Source of the DNA: Aquabacterium sp. A3
GTDB taxonomy: Bacteria > Pseudomonadota > Gammaproteobacteria > Burkholderiales > Burkholderiaceae_C
Reading direction: 5' to 3'
NCBI RefSeq assembly: GCF_038069945.1
Contig: NZ_JBBPEV010000002.1
Span: 464,644-528,643, forward strand
Length of the DNA: 64,000 nt
Part shown: positions 25,604 through 34,186 of the stretch, piece after piece
Position numbering within the stretch: position 1 is the stretch's first letter
Layout of the letters: each line of letters begins with the position of its first letter
The notes under the pieces: generated by a model
Told to the model about the DNA's origin: nothing
The model's input: the letters and a program-made list of their open reading frames with translations, nothing else
The model's database searches: none
Translations under genes and position numbers: made by a program

Positions 25604-26275
25604 ATGACCTTCGCTGCCACCATCCGCGCCGTTTCTCTGGCCACCGCCGCCGTGTTCGCCGCTTCGTCGGCCCAGGCACTGACCATCGCCACCAACTATC
25701 TGCAGGCCGACACGGTTCAGACGTTCTCTGATGACGCCATCAACGCCCTGAACCTGTTCCAGGTCGTGATCACCCCGCTGGGCAACGCCTACGTCAACCC
25801 CAACGCTGCCAACTCGTTCATCCTGCCCATCACCTCGATCACGGTGGCTTCGAACCTGGAGATCACCGGTGGCGCTGCCTCCGGTTCGGCTCTGGAACTG
25901 AGCCGCATGGTCAACGGCGAGAAGAAGGCCTTGACCCTGGCCAACTTCCAGATCGACTTCACCGCTTCGCAGGTGCTGGCCGACACCACCCCCAAGGGTG
26001 GCGTGACCACGCCCAAGATGCCCCTGTTCAACTTCACCAAGCTGTCTGAACTGGCCATCAAGTACAAGTTCCCTCTGACGATCACGGCCCAAGAAACCCT
26101 GGGCACCCTGAAGCTGACAGAAGAAGCCCTGGTGGCCCAGATCCAGGCCCTGGAAGTCAATGAGTTCCTGGCCCGTGCCGTCGTGCCCGAGATCGACTTC
26201 GGCACCCTGTACGAAGACATCAAGATCAAGTTCCGCAAGGCCGTCTCGACCAAGCCTTACGTTCCGGCTCCCTGA
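25604..26275 (+). CDS. Secreted protein, paralogue 4 of 5, without PEP-CTERM anchor
   Basis: A 223-aa exported protein with a signal peptide of ~24 residues (VFAASSAQA-L). The body aligns end to end with the PEP-CTERM paralogues in the same block order: QTFSDDAINALNLF, LPITSITV, ALTLANFQIDFTASQVLAD, the ALEVNEFLARAVV block and EIDFGTLYEDIKI. In place of the PEP-CTERM signal it ends VSTKPYVPAP, so it should be free in the periplasm or outside the cell. RBS ACAGGAG. It is closest to the gene at 26545, and codon use suggests strong expression. Family function unknown. Confidence 0.8.
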   Translation: MTFAATIRAVSLATAAVFAASSAQALTIATNYLQADTVQTFSDDAINALNLFQVVITPLGNAYVNPNAANSFILPITSITVASNLEITGGAASGSALELSRMVNGEKKALTLANFQIDFTASQVLADTTPKGGVTTPKMPLFNFTKLSELAIKYKFPLTITAQETLGTLKLTEEALVAQIQALEVNEFLARAVVPEIDFGTLYEDIKIKFRKAVSTKPYVPAP

Positions 26276-26318
26276 GTTCTGAACGACGATCAGAGTGCCT
26301 TCAGCGCTCTGATTTCAG

Positions 26319-26344
26319 AAGCCCGCCTCGGCGGGCTTTTTTCA
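26319..26344 (+). terminator. Terminator after paralogue 4
   Basis: Stem AAGCCCGCC / GGCGGGCTT (26319-26338) followed by TTTTTC. A second hairpin with arms ATCAGAG / CTCTGAT (26289-26313) precedes it. Confidence 0.85.
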
Positions 26345-26368
26345 TGGTGGAAATACAAGGCAAATCGA

Positions 26369-26422
26369 GGGTTAGTACCAGGGGGTGGGGGAATATTTCC
26401 ACTGCGACTAACCCTTATGGGT
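26369..26422 (+). promoter_or_regulatory. G-rich upstream elements of paralogue 5
   Basis: GGGTTAGTACCAGGGGG (26369-26385) and the opposite-strand-like CTAACCCTTATGGG (26408-26421). They lie 125-175 bp before the ATG at 26545. An 8-G run (26463-26470) and a TTGACA (26479-26484) follow. The short words ATGGGC and AACGCAAG are shared with the leader of paralogue 4, so regulatory DNA was duplicated with the gene. Confidence 0.4.
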
Positions 26423-26544
26423 GGGGTCCCAGGGGGTCCCATCCCCCTCAGGCAAGGGGGGAGGGGGGGGATCGTGTTTTGACACCATAAGCACATGGGC
26501 AACGCAAGTTCGCCAGCCCAACCCCAACGTCATAGGAGTCTCAC

Positions 26545-27216
26545 ATGACCATCGCCACCATTCGCCGCACCTCTCTGGCCGCACTGGCCCTGTTCGCCGC
26601 CACTTCGGCCCAGGCCCTGACCCTGCCCACGAACGCCCTGGTGGCCGATTCGGTGCAGGTGTTCTCTGACGACGCGATGAACGCCTTCGCGCTGTTCGGC
26701 ATCAAGGTCACTGCGCTGGGCAACGCCACGCCGGTGGCCGGCACGACCAATTCGTTCGCCCTGCCCATCACCAGCGTGACGGCCGGCTGGGACCTGAAGA
26801 TCAAGAGCGGCGACGCCAAGGGCTCGGCCCTGGAGTTCTCTCGTGAGGTGGCCGGCGTGAAGAAGGCCCTGACCCTGGCCAACTTCACCATCAACTACGA
26901 AAAGGGTCAGGTTCTGGCCGATGCCACCGCCAAGGGCGGCGTGACCAGCAAGCAGGCGGTGGTCTACAACTACACCGTGGAACAGCCCCTGAAGCTGAAG
27001 TACCGCTTCCCGCTGTCCATCACGCTGGACGAAACCCTCAGCAACCTGAAGCTCGACAGCGAAATGCTCAAGAAGTTCAATGCCGCGCTGGAAGTCAATG
27101 AGTTCCTGTCCAACGCCGTGATTCCCCAGATCAGCTTCGGTGCCCTGGAGCAAGACATTGCGGTGAAGTTCCGCAAGAAGGCTGTGTCCACCAAGCTGTA
27201 CGTGCCCGCTCCCTGA
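26545..27216 (+). CDS. Secreted protein, paralogue 5 of 5, without PEP-CTERM anchor
   Basis: A 223-aa exported protein with signal peptide to ~residue 24 (LFAATSAQA). Same length, block order and C-terminus (VSTKLYVPAP) as paralogue 4: VQVFSDDAMNAFALF, FALPITSVTA, KALTLANFTINYEKGQVLAD, ALEVNEFLSNAVI and QISFGALEQDIAV. It has no anchor, no Cys pair and no lipobox. RBS ATAGGAG. It has its own terminator and its own G-rich upstream elements. The tandem arrangement points to recent duplication. Confidence 0.8.
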   Translation: MTIATIRRTSLAALALFAATSAQALTLPTNALVADSVQVFSDDAMNAFALFGIKVTALGNATPVAGTTNSFALPITSVTAGWDLKIKSGDAKGSALEFSREVAGVKKALTLANFTINYEKGQVLADATAKGGVTSKQAVVYNYTVEQPLKLKYRFPLSITLDETLSNLKLDSEMLKKFNAALEVNEFLSNAVIPQISFGALEQDIAVKFRKKAVSTKLYVPAP

Positions 27217-27262
27217 GCGGCGTGTCGGCTCCGGTGCTGGTCACCGGTGGCGTGAGATCTTC

Positions 27263-27288
27263 AAGGAGCCCCTCGGGGCTCCTTTTTT
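27263..27288 (+). terminator. Terminator after paralogue 5
   Basis: 10-bp stem AAGGAGCCCC / GGGGCTCCTT around TC, followed by TTTT, ending where the convergent gene's stop begins. Confidence 0.85.
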
Positions 27289-27833
27289 CATGGGTGTCGT
27301 TGTTGGGCGCAGGCCAGCGGCGCTTCGCTCTGGATGTCAACGTGGGGATATCGGGCCAGCAGGCGATCGAGGTCGCGCAGGTGTTTCAAGCGGATGAGTT
27401 CTGAGTAAAACTCGGCGCCCAGGCCCAGCGGGTGGCCGCGTCGGCCACCATGGCTGGGGGCGGCCATGGGATGAGACCGCAAGGCCTCTGCGACGGCTTT
27501 CACCGTGGCCGCCCGGGGCAGAGCCCCCTGCATGGGCAGCAGCAGCCAGCCTGCGCTCTGGGCGGTGGCTTCCACCGCCTGCGCAATGCCTGCACCGCTG
27601 AGGCTGGAACCATCCACGGGGGCGCTCATCAGCATGCACGAGGGGGGCAGATCGATGGGCGGGGGCGCGCCGAGCCCCGGCGGCAGCAGGCACAGCGTGG
27701 GCAGCCCCACCTGTGTGCCCAGCCCCACCAGGTCTTGCAGGTGGTGCCAGTCGTAGGCAGACATCGCCTGGGTGGCAGGCGAGCTGGCCCACAGCGGGCT
27801 GGCAATCACGATGAGGGTGGGTTGGGCAAACAT
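27288..27833 (-). CDS. MobA/MocA-type nucleotidyltransferase fold protein with degenerate active site
   Basis: 181 aa. The C-terminal half keeps the family pattern: AGWLLLPM, AATVKAVAEAL, then PSHGGRRGHPLGLG, equivalent to the conserved GRRGHPV loop of MobA-like NTP transferases (molybdenum cofactor cytidylyl- or guanylyltransferases). At the N-terminus the expected glycine-rich NTP-binding loop (LAxGxGxRxGxxK) is absent; the corresponding position reads IASPLWASSPATQ. The metal-binding Asp of the usual GDxP box is also missing (MQGALP). It is probably catalytically dead or changed in function. ATG 27833 fits the family start. Confidence 0.55.
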   Translation of the reverse strand: MFAQPTLIVIASPLWASSPATQAMSAYDWHHLQDLVGLGTQVGLPTLCLLPPGLGAPPPIDLPPSCMLMSAPVDGSSLSGAGIAQAVEATAQSAGWLLLPMQGALPRAATVKAVAEALRSHPMAAPSHGGRRGHPLGLGAEFYSELIRLKHLRDLDRLLARYPHVDIQSEAPLACAQQRHP

Positions 27834-27968
27834 GGTGCACACAAGCTGAACTTCAGTCTGCGCGCGCCTGGCCCATGGCACCATGGCACCATCACTTACG
27901 GGCTAACCCCCGTTACGGCTTGATCCCGCTCATTTCAGGTGGCAATCGATCTGGCCGATACTTTCATC

Positions 27969-28619
27969 ATGGACAAGACATCACATGATCTGGCGCAGAT
28001 GCGCCGACAGTACGAGTTGGCGGCGCTGGATGAGACCCACGTGGCGCCTGACCCGCTGCAACAGTTTCAGCAGTGGTTTGACGAGGCGGTGCGCGCCAAG
28101 GCGCTGGAGCCCAATGCGATGACGCTGGCGACGGTGTCCGCGCAAGGGCGGCCATCCACCCGCGTGGTGCTGCTCAAGGGGCTGGATGCCCGCGGCCTGG
28201 TCTGGTACACCAACTATGAAAGCCGCAAAGGGCAGGAACTGGAGGCCAACCCGTGTGCCGCCCTGCAGTTTTTCTGGCCTGAGCTGGAGCGGGTGGTGCG
28301 TGTGGAGGGCTCGGTGGCCAAGCTCGATCCGGCCGAGTCGGACGCCTATTACCGCACCCGCCCATTGGGGTCGCGAATTGGTGCGTGGGCGTCGCCGCAA
28401 AGCCAGGTCATTGCCTCTCGGGCGGAGCTGGAGGCGACTTGGGCACAAGAGCAGGCGCGTCAGGGGGAAGATCCTGTGCGGCCCGCGCAATGGGGTGGTT
28501 ACCGTCTGGCCCCAGCGTATTGGGAGTTCTGGCAAGGTCGCGCCTCGCGTCTGCATGATCGCCTGGTGTTTGAGGCGAGCGCCGAGGGAGCATGGCAACT
28601 CAGGCGCCTGGCCCCTTGA
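27969..28619 (+). CDS. pdxH: Pyridoxamine/pyridoxine 5'-phosphate oxidase
   Basis: A 216-aa FMN enzyme that makes pyridoxal 5'-phosphate. Family hallmarks: [12 protein letters not shown] near the start, [20 protein letters not shown] for FMN binding, [20 protein letters not shown], and the C-terminal [13 protein letters not shown] then [11 protein letters not shown] 27969 is favoured, though an in-frame GTG at 27939 exists. Its 3' end overlaps the convergent msrA by 20 bp. Confidence 0.95.
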   Translation: MDKTSHDLAQMRRQYELAALDETHVAPDPLQQFQQWFDEAVRAKALEPNAMTLATVSAQGRPSTRVVLLKGLDARGLVWYTNYESRKGQELEANPCAALQFFWPELERVVRVEGSVAKLDPAESDAYYRTRPLGSRIGAWASPQSQVIASRAELEATWAQEQARQGEDPVRPAQWGGYRLAPAYWEFWQGRASRLHDRLVFEASAEGAWQLRRLAP

Positions 28620-29172
28620 CGAGGTGGGCGAAGGCATGCCGGAAAGCCTCTACCTTGGGGGCCACCACCATGGCGCAGTAGCCCTGATAGGGGTGACGCT
28701 CGAAATAGCGGTGGTGCTCGGCTTCGGCCGTGTGGTAGTTGCTCACGGGTGCCACGTCCGTGACGATGGGGCGGTCGTAGGCCCCTGAGCGCGTGAGCGC
28801 TTCGATCACGGCGCGGGCCTCACGCGCCTGTTCTTCGCTGTGTGTGTAGATGCCCGACCTGTACTGGGTGCCCACATCGTGTCCCTGGCGGTTCGGTGTG
28901 GTGGGGTCGTGTATTTTGAAAAACACCGCCAGCAGTTCGGTGTAGCTGAGCTCGCTCGGGTCAAAACTCAGGCGAACCACTTCGGCGTGCCCGGTGTCTC
29001 CGCCGCACACCCGTTCGTAGGTGGGCAGGGGGTGCTGGCCGTTGCTGTAGCCGGGCTCCACGGCGCGCACGCCTTTGAGGCCCAGAAACACCGCTTCAAG
29101 GCACCAGAAACAACCGCCGGCCAAGGTGGCGTTTTGCAAAGGCAGGGCAGGGGTGGGGGTGTGCGCGCTCAT
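28600..29172 (-). CDS. msrA: Peptide methionine (S)-S-oxide reductase MsrA
   Basis: A 190-aa repair enzyme that reduces methionine sulfoxide in proteins. The catalytic cysteine is C21 in GCFWC (residues 20-24). [20 protein letters not shown] and [16 protein letters not shown] are also conserved. The resolving Cys is probably C56. There is no signal peptide, so it is cytoplasmic. Convergent overlap with pdxH (20 bp). Confidence 0.95.
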   Translation of the reverse strand: MSAHTPTPALPLQNATLAGGCFWCLEAVFLGLKGVRAVEPGYSNGQHPLPTYERVCGGDTGHAEVVRLSFDPSELSYTELLAVFFKIHDPTTPNRQGHDVGTQYRSGIYTHSEEQAREARAVIEALTRSGAYDRPIVTDVAPVSNYHTAEAEHHRYFERHPYQGYCAMVVAPKVEAFRHAFAHLVKGPGA

Positions 29173-29190
29173 GCCTGCATGCTAGGCCCA

Positions 29191-29220
29191 AACAAAAACC
29201 CCCGGGCGAAGCCGGGGGTT
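29191..29220 (-). terminator. Terminator downstream of ubiD
   Basis: 9-bp stem AACCCCCGG (29197-29205) / CCGGGGGTT (29212-29220). On the minus strand it is followed by TTTGTTTGG, so it ends ubiD transcription ahead of msrA. Confidence 0.7.
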
Positions 29221-29381
29221 GGGCGGGCGGTGCCGCCCCAGGAAGCAGCAGAGAGGATGGTCTGCCAGCTTCCCGGCCGCAGCGACTGCGGCCAGTTGGT
29301 GTACCTGCATCCAGCAGGTGTATCAAGATTAAGTCGATTCCGGGGGCCACGCAAGCGCTAATTTGTAAGCAAGGCCCTGAC

Positions 29382-30977
29382 TCAGCGCGTGCCGCCAGAG
29401 GGTGCCCCCGGCGACGCCATGATCGAGGCCACCAACGAGTCCACCCTGTCGTTGACCGACTGGGGCATGGTGATGGTGCGTCCCCATTCGCGGCTGGTTT
29501 CTCCGGGCCACTTGTTGGTGGCGTCCAGCCCCATCTTGCCGCCCAGCCCGCTCACGGGCGAGGCAAAGTCCAGGTAGTCGATGGGCGTGTTGTCCACCAG
29601 GGTGGTGTCGCGCACCGGGTCCATGCGGGTGGTGATGGCCCAGATCACTTCCTGCCAATCGCGGATGTTCACGTCGTCGTCCACGACCACGATGAACTTG
29701 GTGTACATGAACTGGCGCAAGAAGCTCCACAGCCCGAACATCAGCCGCTTGCTGTGCCCTGGGTAGGCCTTCTTCATGCTGATGATGGCCATGCGGTAGC
29801 TGCAACCCTCGGGTGGCAGGTAGAAGTCGACGATCTCCGGAAACTGCTTTTGCAGGATGGGCACGAAGACTTCATTGAGTGCCACGCCCAGCACGGCGGG
29901 CTCATCAGGTGGTTTGCCGGTGTAGGTGGAGTGGTAGATCGGGTTGTTTCGGTGGGTGATGCGGTTCACCTCGAACACCGGGAACCAGTCCTGCTCGTTG
30001 TAATAGCCGGTGTGGTCGCCAAAGGGACCCTCCAGCGCGTGCAGGTAACCACCACGCTCCATCAGGGGCACGCCGTGCTCGCTTTCGCCTTGGTAGCCAG
30101 CAGGGGCGGTGGGGATGTGCCCTTCCAGCACGAACTCGGCGCTGGCCGGCACCTGCAGGCGGGCGTCGCCTTCGCCCACACCCGTGTCCACCACCTCGGT
30201 GCGGCTGCCGCGCAGCAGGCCGGCAAACTGGTATTCACTCAACGAGTCTGGCACGGGTGTGACGGCGCCCAGGATGGTGGCCGGGTCAGCACCCAGGGCC
30301 ACGGCAATGGGAAAAGGCTGGCCCGGGTTGGCCAGCGCAAACTCACGGAAATCCAGCGCGCCGCCCCGGTGGGCCAGCCACCGCATGATGAGCTGCTTCT
30401 TGCCGATCAGTTGTTGCCGGTAGATGCCCAGGTTCTGGCGGCGTCGCGGGTGGGGCACGCCTTGCGGTCCCCGGGTGACGACCAAGCCCCAGGTCAGCAA
30501 GGGGGCGGCGTCGTCCGGCCAGCAGTGCTGGATGGGCAGTTGGGTCAGGTCCACCTCGCTGCCCTGCAGTTTGACCTGCTGGCAGGCGGTGCTGCGGCTG
30601 GTGCTGGGCTTCATGTCCCACAGGGCCTTGGCCATCTGCAGCAGCTTGCCGGCATCTTTCAGGCCACGCGGGGGCTCGGGTTCTTTGAGGCTGGCCAGCA
30701 CACGGCCGATGTCACGCAGTTCGCTGACGTCATCGGCCCCCATGCCCAGCGCCACCCGACGCGGGGTGCCGAACAGGTTGGCCAGCACGGGCGTGGTGTG
30801 CACGGCACCGTGTTTATTCACGGGTTTTTCAAACCAGATCGCTGGCCCACCGGCCCGCAAGACGCGATCGCACAGGGCCGTCATCTCCAGGCGGGTTGAT
30901 ACATTTTGTGACAATCGCCGCAATTCGCCCTGGCGTTCCAGGCCTTGTACGAAGTCGCGCAGGTCTTTGTATTGCAT
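29382..30977 (-). CDS. ubiD: 4-hydroxy-3-polyprenylbenzoate decarboxylase
   Basis: A 531-aa member of the UbiD family, which uses prenylated FMN supplied by UbiX to decarboxylate the ubiquinone precursor. The family's N-terminal [44 protein letters not shown] and [11 protein letters not shown] segments, and a full C-terminal domain, are visible. Conserved Arg and Glu residues of the active site ([12 protein letters not shown]) are present. Single gene with its own upstream control region and downstream terminator. Confidence 0.96.
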   Translation of the reverse strand: MQYKDLRDFVQGLERQGELRRLSQNVSTRLEMTALCDRVLRAGGPAIWFEKPVNKHGAVHTTPVLANLFGTPRRVALGMGADDVSELRDIGRVLASLKEPEPPRGLKDAGKLLQMAKALWDMKPSTSRSTACQQVKLQGSEVDLTQLPIQHCWPDDAAPLLTWGLVVTRGPQGVPHPRRRQNLGIYRQQLIGKKQLIMRWLAHRGGALDFREFALANPGQPFPIAVALGADPATILGAVTPVPDSLSEYQFAGLLRGSRTEVVDTGVGEGDARLQVPASAEFVLEGHIPTAPAGYQGESEHGVPLMERGGYLHALEGPFGDHTGYYNEQDWFPVFEVNRITHRNNPIYHSTYTGKPPDEPAVLGVALNEVFVPILQKQFPEIVDFYLPPEGCSYRMAIISMKKAYPGHSKRLMFGLWSFLRQFMYTKFIVVVDDDVNIRDWQEVIWAITTRMDPVRDTTLVDNTPIDYLDFASPVSGLGGKMGLDATNKWPGETSREWGRTITMPQSVNDRVDSLVASIMASPGAPSGGTR

Positions 30978-30985
30978 TTATGTGT

Positions 30986-31005
30986 ATAAAGAGTTGATTC
31001 TTTAT
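30986..31005. promoter_or_regulatory. Perfect inverted repeat upstream of ubiD
   Basis: ATAAAGA (30986-30992) and TCTTTAT (30999-31005) around GTTGAT, in an unusually AT-rich island. It lies 9 bp before the ubiD start codon (minus strand) and just left of the plus-strand promoter at 31008. It may be an operator serving both directions. The right arm could also be part of the ubiD promoter. Confidence 0.4.
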
Positions 31006-31007
31006 GC

Positions 31008-31037
31008 TTGACTGGTTATTACCAGGGTGCCTAGAAT
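31008..31037 (+). promoter_or_regulatory. Sigma-70-like promoter for the lytic transglycosylase gene
   Basis: TTGACT (31008-31013) and TAGAAT (31032-31037) with an 18-bp spacer. It gives a long leader of about 190 nt before the ATG at 31229. The leader contains an imperfect hairpin GGTTCC / GGAACC near 31080. Confidence 0.55.
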
Positions 31038-31228
31038 CCGCCCCGATCCGACCTGGGCCGTGTTAACCCCAGGTCATTCGGGTTCCGAAGTCGGGAACCA
31101 GGCGTGCCTCTTGGGGGCGCGCGTACGGGCCTCCACCCCATCCGGGGCGGCCCATTATCACCGCGAGGTGGTGTCCACGGTGGCGTCATGCCCGGGTCTG
31201 GATGCGCGCGGTGAACGAAAGGAGCAAC

Positions 31229-32194
31229 ATGGCAGAGCATGGACGACAAGGCGCTTCGCGCCTGGCGACGGCGCTGAGCGATGTGGTGGAAGGTGTGCGT
31301 GTGGTGAGTCACAACTCGCTGGCGCTGTTGGGCCTGTGTGGTGCCGTGGTGATCGCGTTGCTGGTGGGCAGCCCACAGTGGCGTCATCAGGCCGAAGACC
31401 GCGCGCTGACCTGGTTGATGGACCGTGCCAACGCCCGCGTGGCGGCGGCCGAGGTCGAGCCCGAAGCGGTGCTCATGGCCATGGCCGAGCCCGAGGCCAT
31501 CCAGCGTGCCACGGCCGCACCGGTGTCTGAACTCAGTGCACAGCAGGCCAAGCTGACGCTGTGGATCGCACGGCGCTACAGCGTGGCGCCAGAGCCGGTG
31601 GCCCGCCTGGTGCAGGAGGCGTGGCACGTGGGGCAGCGCATGGGCGTAGAGCCCACCCTGGTGCTGGCCGTCATGTCCATCGAGTCGGGATTCAACCCCT
31701 TCGCTCAAAGTCAGGTGGGGGCGCAGGGCCTGATGCAGGTGATGACCCGCGTGCACCATGACAAGTACGAGGCTTTTGGCGGCATGCACGCCGCTTTCGA
31801 TCCCTTGACGAACCTGCGAGTGGGTGTTCAGGTCTTGAAAGACTGCATCCGCCGCGCCGGCAGCGTGGAGGGTGGGCTGAAGTACTACGTGGGGGCCGCC
31901 AACCTGCCCCATGACCGTGGTTATGTGGCCAAGGTGCTGGCCGAGCAGGCCTACCTGCGCCAGGTGGCTTCTGGCACCAAGGTGGCGCTGAATGCCCCCT
32001 TGCCCCGTGGCGTGCTGATGTACACCCCGGCGCCCACCACCACGGCCAGCCCCGAAGCGGATGTGGCGGGACCGGATGTGCTGGTGCCCGCATCGGCCAC
32101 GTCCGCCCCCATGCCTGCCGAGGCACCCCAGGCCGCGCCAGCCTCGCCGCTGCCGGCGTCTCCTGCCCGCCCCGAGCGCGTGGCCGCCGCCTGA
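31229..32194 (+). CDS. Membrane-anchored lytic transglycosylase (SLT domain)
   Basis: A 321-aa protein that would cleave the MurNAc-GlcNAc bond of peptidoglycan to yield 1,6-anhydroMurNAc, the substrate of anmK. One transmembrane helix at residues ~32-48 is followed by an Ala/Glu-rich linker and an SLT domain (~135-250) with catalytic E152 in SIESGFNPFAQ and the conserved GAQGLMQVM. A disordered Pro/Ala-rich tail ends the protein. ATG 31229 has a strong AAAGGAG; an in-frame start at 31202 is rejected. Confidence 0.9.
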   Translation: MAEHGRQGASRLATALSDVVEGVRVVSHNSLALLGLCGAVVIALLVGSPQWRHQAEDRALTWLMDRANARVAAAEVEPEAVLMAMAEPEAIQRATAAPVSELSAQQAKLTLWIARRYSVAPEPVARLVQEAWHVGQRMGVEPTLVLAVMSIESGFNPFAQSQVGAQGLMQVMTRVHHDKYEAFGGMHAAFDPLTNLRVGVQVLKDCIRRAGSVEGGLKYYVGAANLPHDRGYVAKVLAEQAYLRQVASGTKVALNAPLPRGVLMYTPAPTTTASPEADVAGPDVLVPASATSAPMPAEAPQAAPASPLPASPARPERVAAA

Positions 32195-32227
32195 CACGGG
32201 CGCCGCAAACCGCTACAATCCGCCCCG

Positions 32228-32356
32228 TCACGCGACTGGCGATACCGGGTCTGTGGGCGCAAGCCTCAGACCCTCAGGTGGTGCACCACTGGGGAGCGTG
32301 ACCAGCCACGGCGGTTGTACCGTCGTTGGCTGTTCCGCCGTTCGCCTGGGCAGCCC
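32228..32356 (+). ncRNA. ZTP (pfl) riboswitch upstream of glyA
   Basis: Matches the pfl motif in order. P1 arms TCACGC (32228-32233) and GCGTGA (32296-32301) enclose GACTGGCGATACCGGG and the hairpin GGTGGTGCACCACTGGGGAGC. A linker with its own stem follows. The second conserved domain is CCGCCG with TTCGCCTGGGCA (32335-32352), the pseudoknot and ligand-binding strand. It senses ZTP/ZMP, which build up when 10-formyl-tetrahydrofolate is low, and would turn on glyA to replenish one-carbon units. The linker between domains is longer than the minimum but within the known range. Confidence 0.85.
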
Positions 32357-32430
32357 TCATGCCGGTTGTTCACACCCGAGGTGTGGCAGCAGGTTGGGTA
32401 TCAACTTCTCTTGAAGAGGACTGCCACCTC

Positions 32431-33693
32431 ATGTTTGACCGCGCCACGCACACCCTTGCCAACGTCGATCCCGAGCTGTTCGCCGCCGTTCAGGCCGAGA
32501 ACCAGCGCCAGGAAGAGCACATCGAGCTGATCGCCTCCGAGAACTACACCTCGCCGGCCGTCATGGAAGCCCAGGGCTCCCAGCTGACCAACAAGTACGC
32601 CGAGGGCTATCCTGGCAAGCGCTACTACGGTGGTTGCGAACACGTCGACGTGGTCGAGCAACTGGCCATTGACCGCTTGAAGCAGCTGTTCGGCGCCAAC
32701 TTCGCCAACGTGCAGGCCAACTCGGGCTCGCAAGCCAACCAGTCGGTGTTCTTCGCGCTGCTGCAGCCCGGCGACACCATCATGGGCATGAGCCTGGCCG
32801 AAGGCGGCCACCTGACCCACGGCATGCAACTGAACATGTCGGGCAAGTGGTTCAAGGTGGTGTCTTACGGCTTGAACGAGCAGGAAGACATCGACTACGA
32901 CAAGATGGAAGCCCTGGCGCGTGAGCACAAGCCGAAGCTGATCATCGCCGGCGCCTCGGCGTTTGCTCTGCGCATCGACTTCGAGCGCTTTGCCAAGATC
33001 GCCAAAGAGGTGGGCGCCTACTTCATGGTGGACATGGCCCACTACGCGGGCCTGATCGCCGCAGGCGTCTACCCCAACCCCGTGCCGCACGCTGATGTGG
33101 TCACCAGCACCACCCACAAGAGCCTGCGTGGCCCCCGTGGCGGCATCGTGCTGAGCAACAACGAAGACATCGCCAAGAAGATCAACTCGGCCATCTTCCC
33201 GGGCATCCAGGGTGGCCCGCTGATGCACGTGATCGCCGGCAAGGCCGTGGCTTTCAAGGAAGCGCTGAGCCCCGAGTTCAAGGCCTACCAGCAACAGGTG
33301 GTGAAGAACGCCGCGGCCTTGGCCGAGACGCTCACCAAGCGTGGCCTGCGCATCGTGTCCGGCCGCACCGAGAGCCACGTGATGCTGGTGGACCTGCGTC
33401 CCAAGAACCTGACCGGCAAGGAAGCCGAGGCCATCCTGGGCGCGGCGCACATCACCTGCAACAAGAACGGCATCCCCAACGACCCGCAAAAGCCGATGGT
33501 GACCAGCGGCATCCGCCTGGGCTCGCCCGCCATGACCACCCGAGGCTTCAAGGAAGAGCAGGCCGTGGCCGTGGGCAACCTGATCGCCGACGTGCTGGAC
33601 AACCCGCATGACGAGGCCACCATCGCCCGCGTGCGCGAGCAGGTGTCGGCCCTGACGCGTCAGTTCCCGGTGTACTCCGGCAAGGCAGGCTGA
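32431..33693 (+). CDS. glyA: Serine hydroxymethyltransferase
   Basis: A 420-aa PLP enzyme that interconverts serine and glycine and charges tetrahydrofolate with one carbon. The Schiff-base lysine is K230 in [46 protein letters not shown] and the C-terminal [16 protein letters not shown] are all standard. ATG 32431 is chosen because the family starts here, although the frame is open from 32326. Controlled by the ZTP riboswitch that ends about 75 bp upstream, and followed 7 bp later by nrdR. Confidence 0.97.
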   Translation: MFDRATHTLANVDPELFAAVQAENQRQEEHIELIASENYTSPAVMEAQGSQLTNKYAEGYPGKRYYGGCEHVDVVEQLAIDRLKQLFGANFANVQANSGSQANQSVFFALLQPGDTIMGMSLAEGGHLTHGMQLNMSGKWFKVVSYGLNEQEDIDYDKMEALAREHKPKLIIAGASAFALRIDFERFAKIAKEVGAYFMVDMAHYAGLIAAGVYPNPVPHADVVTSTTHKSLRGPRGGIVLSNNEDIAKKINSAIFPGIQGGPLMHVIAGKAVAFKEALSPEFKAYQQQVVKNAAALAETLTKRGLRIVSGRTESHVMLVDLRPKNLTGKEAEAILGAAHITCNKNGIPNDPQKPMVTSGIRLGSPAMTTRGFKEEQAVAVGNLIADVLDNPHDEATIARVREQVSALTRQFPVYSGKAG

Positions 33694-33700
33694 TCGCTCA

Positions 33701-34168
33701 ATGCGCTGCCCGTTTTGCGCCCACCCCGATACCCAGGTCATTGAAACCCGGGATTCGGACGAGGGAGACAGTGTCCGTCGCCGGCGCAAATGCGGCAGCT
33801 GCGACAAGCGCTTCACCACCTATGAGCGCGCGGAAATCGAACTGCCGGCCATCGTCAAGCGCGATGGCCGGCGCACCGATTACGAGCGCAGCAAGCTCAA
33901 ATCGTCGCTGATGCTGGCCTTGCGTAAGCGCCCTGTGCCGGCAGAGTCGCTGGAGCAGGCCATCGAGGCCATCGAGGCGCGCCTGCGCCAGTCAGGTGAC
34001 AAGGAAGTGCCATCCACCCAACTGGGTGAGTGGGTCATGAAAGAGCTGCGCAAGCTCGACAAGGTGGCCTATGTGCGCTTTGCCTCGGTGTACCGCAGCT
34101 TCGATGACGTCAGCGAGTTCGTGGCCGCCATCAAGGAAAGTGGCAAGAAGGCGCGTGACGGCGAGTAA
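33701..34168 (+). CDS. nrdR: Transcriptional repressor NrdR
   Basis: A 155-aa protein that represses ribonucleotide reductase genes. The zinc ribbon has C3, C6, C31 and C34. An ATP-cone domain (residues ~49-139, starting [16 protein letters not shown]) senses ATP/dATP. The gene follows glyA by 7 bp, an order usual in Burkholderiales, so it is cotranscribed and probably under the same ZTP riboswitch. NrdR boxes would be at nrd loci outside the window. Confidence 0.97.
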   Translation: MRCPFCAHPDTQVIETRDSDEGDSVRRRRKCGSCDKRFTTYERAEIELPAIVKRDGRRTDYERSKLKSSLMLALRKRPVPAESLEQAIEAIEARLRQSGDKEVPSTQLGEWVMKELRKLDKVAYVRFASVYRSFDDVSEFVAAIKESGKKARDGE

Positions 34169-34186
34169 GCGCCGGGCAAGCACCCA

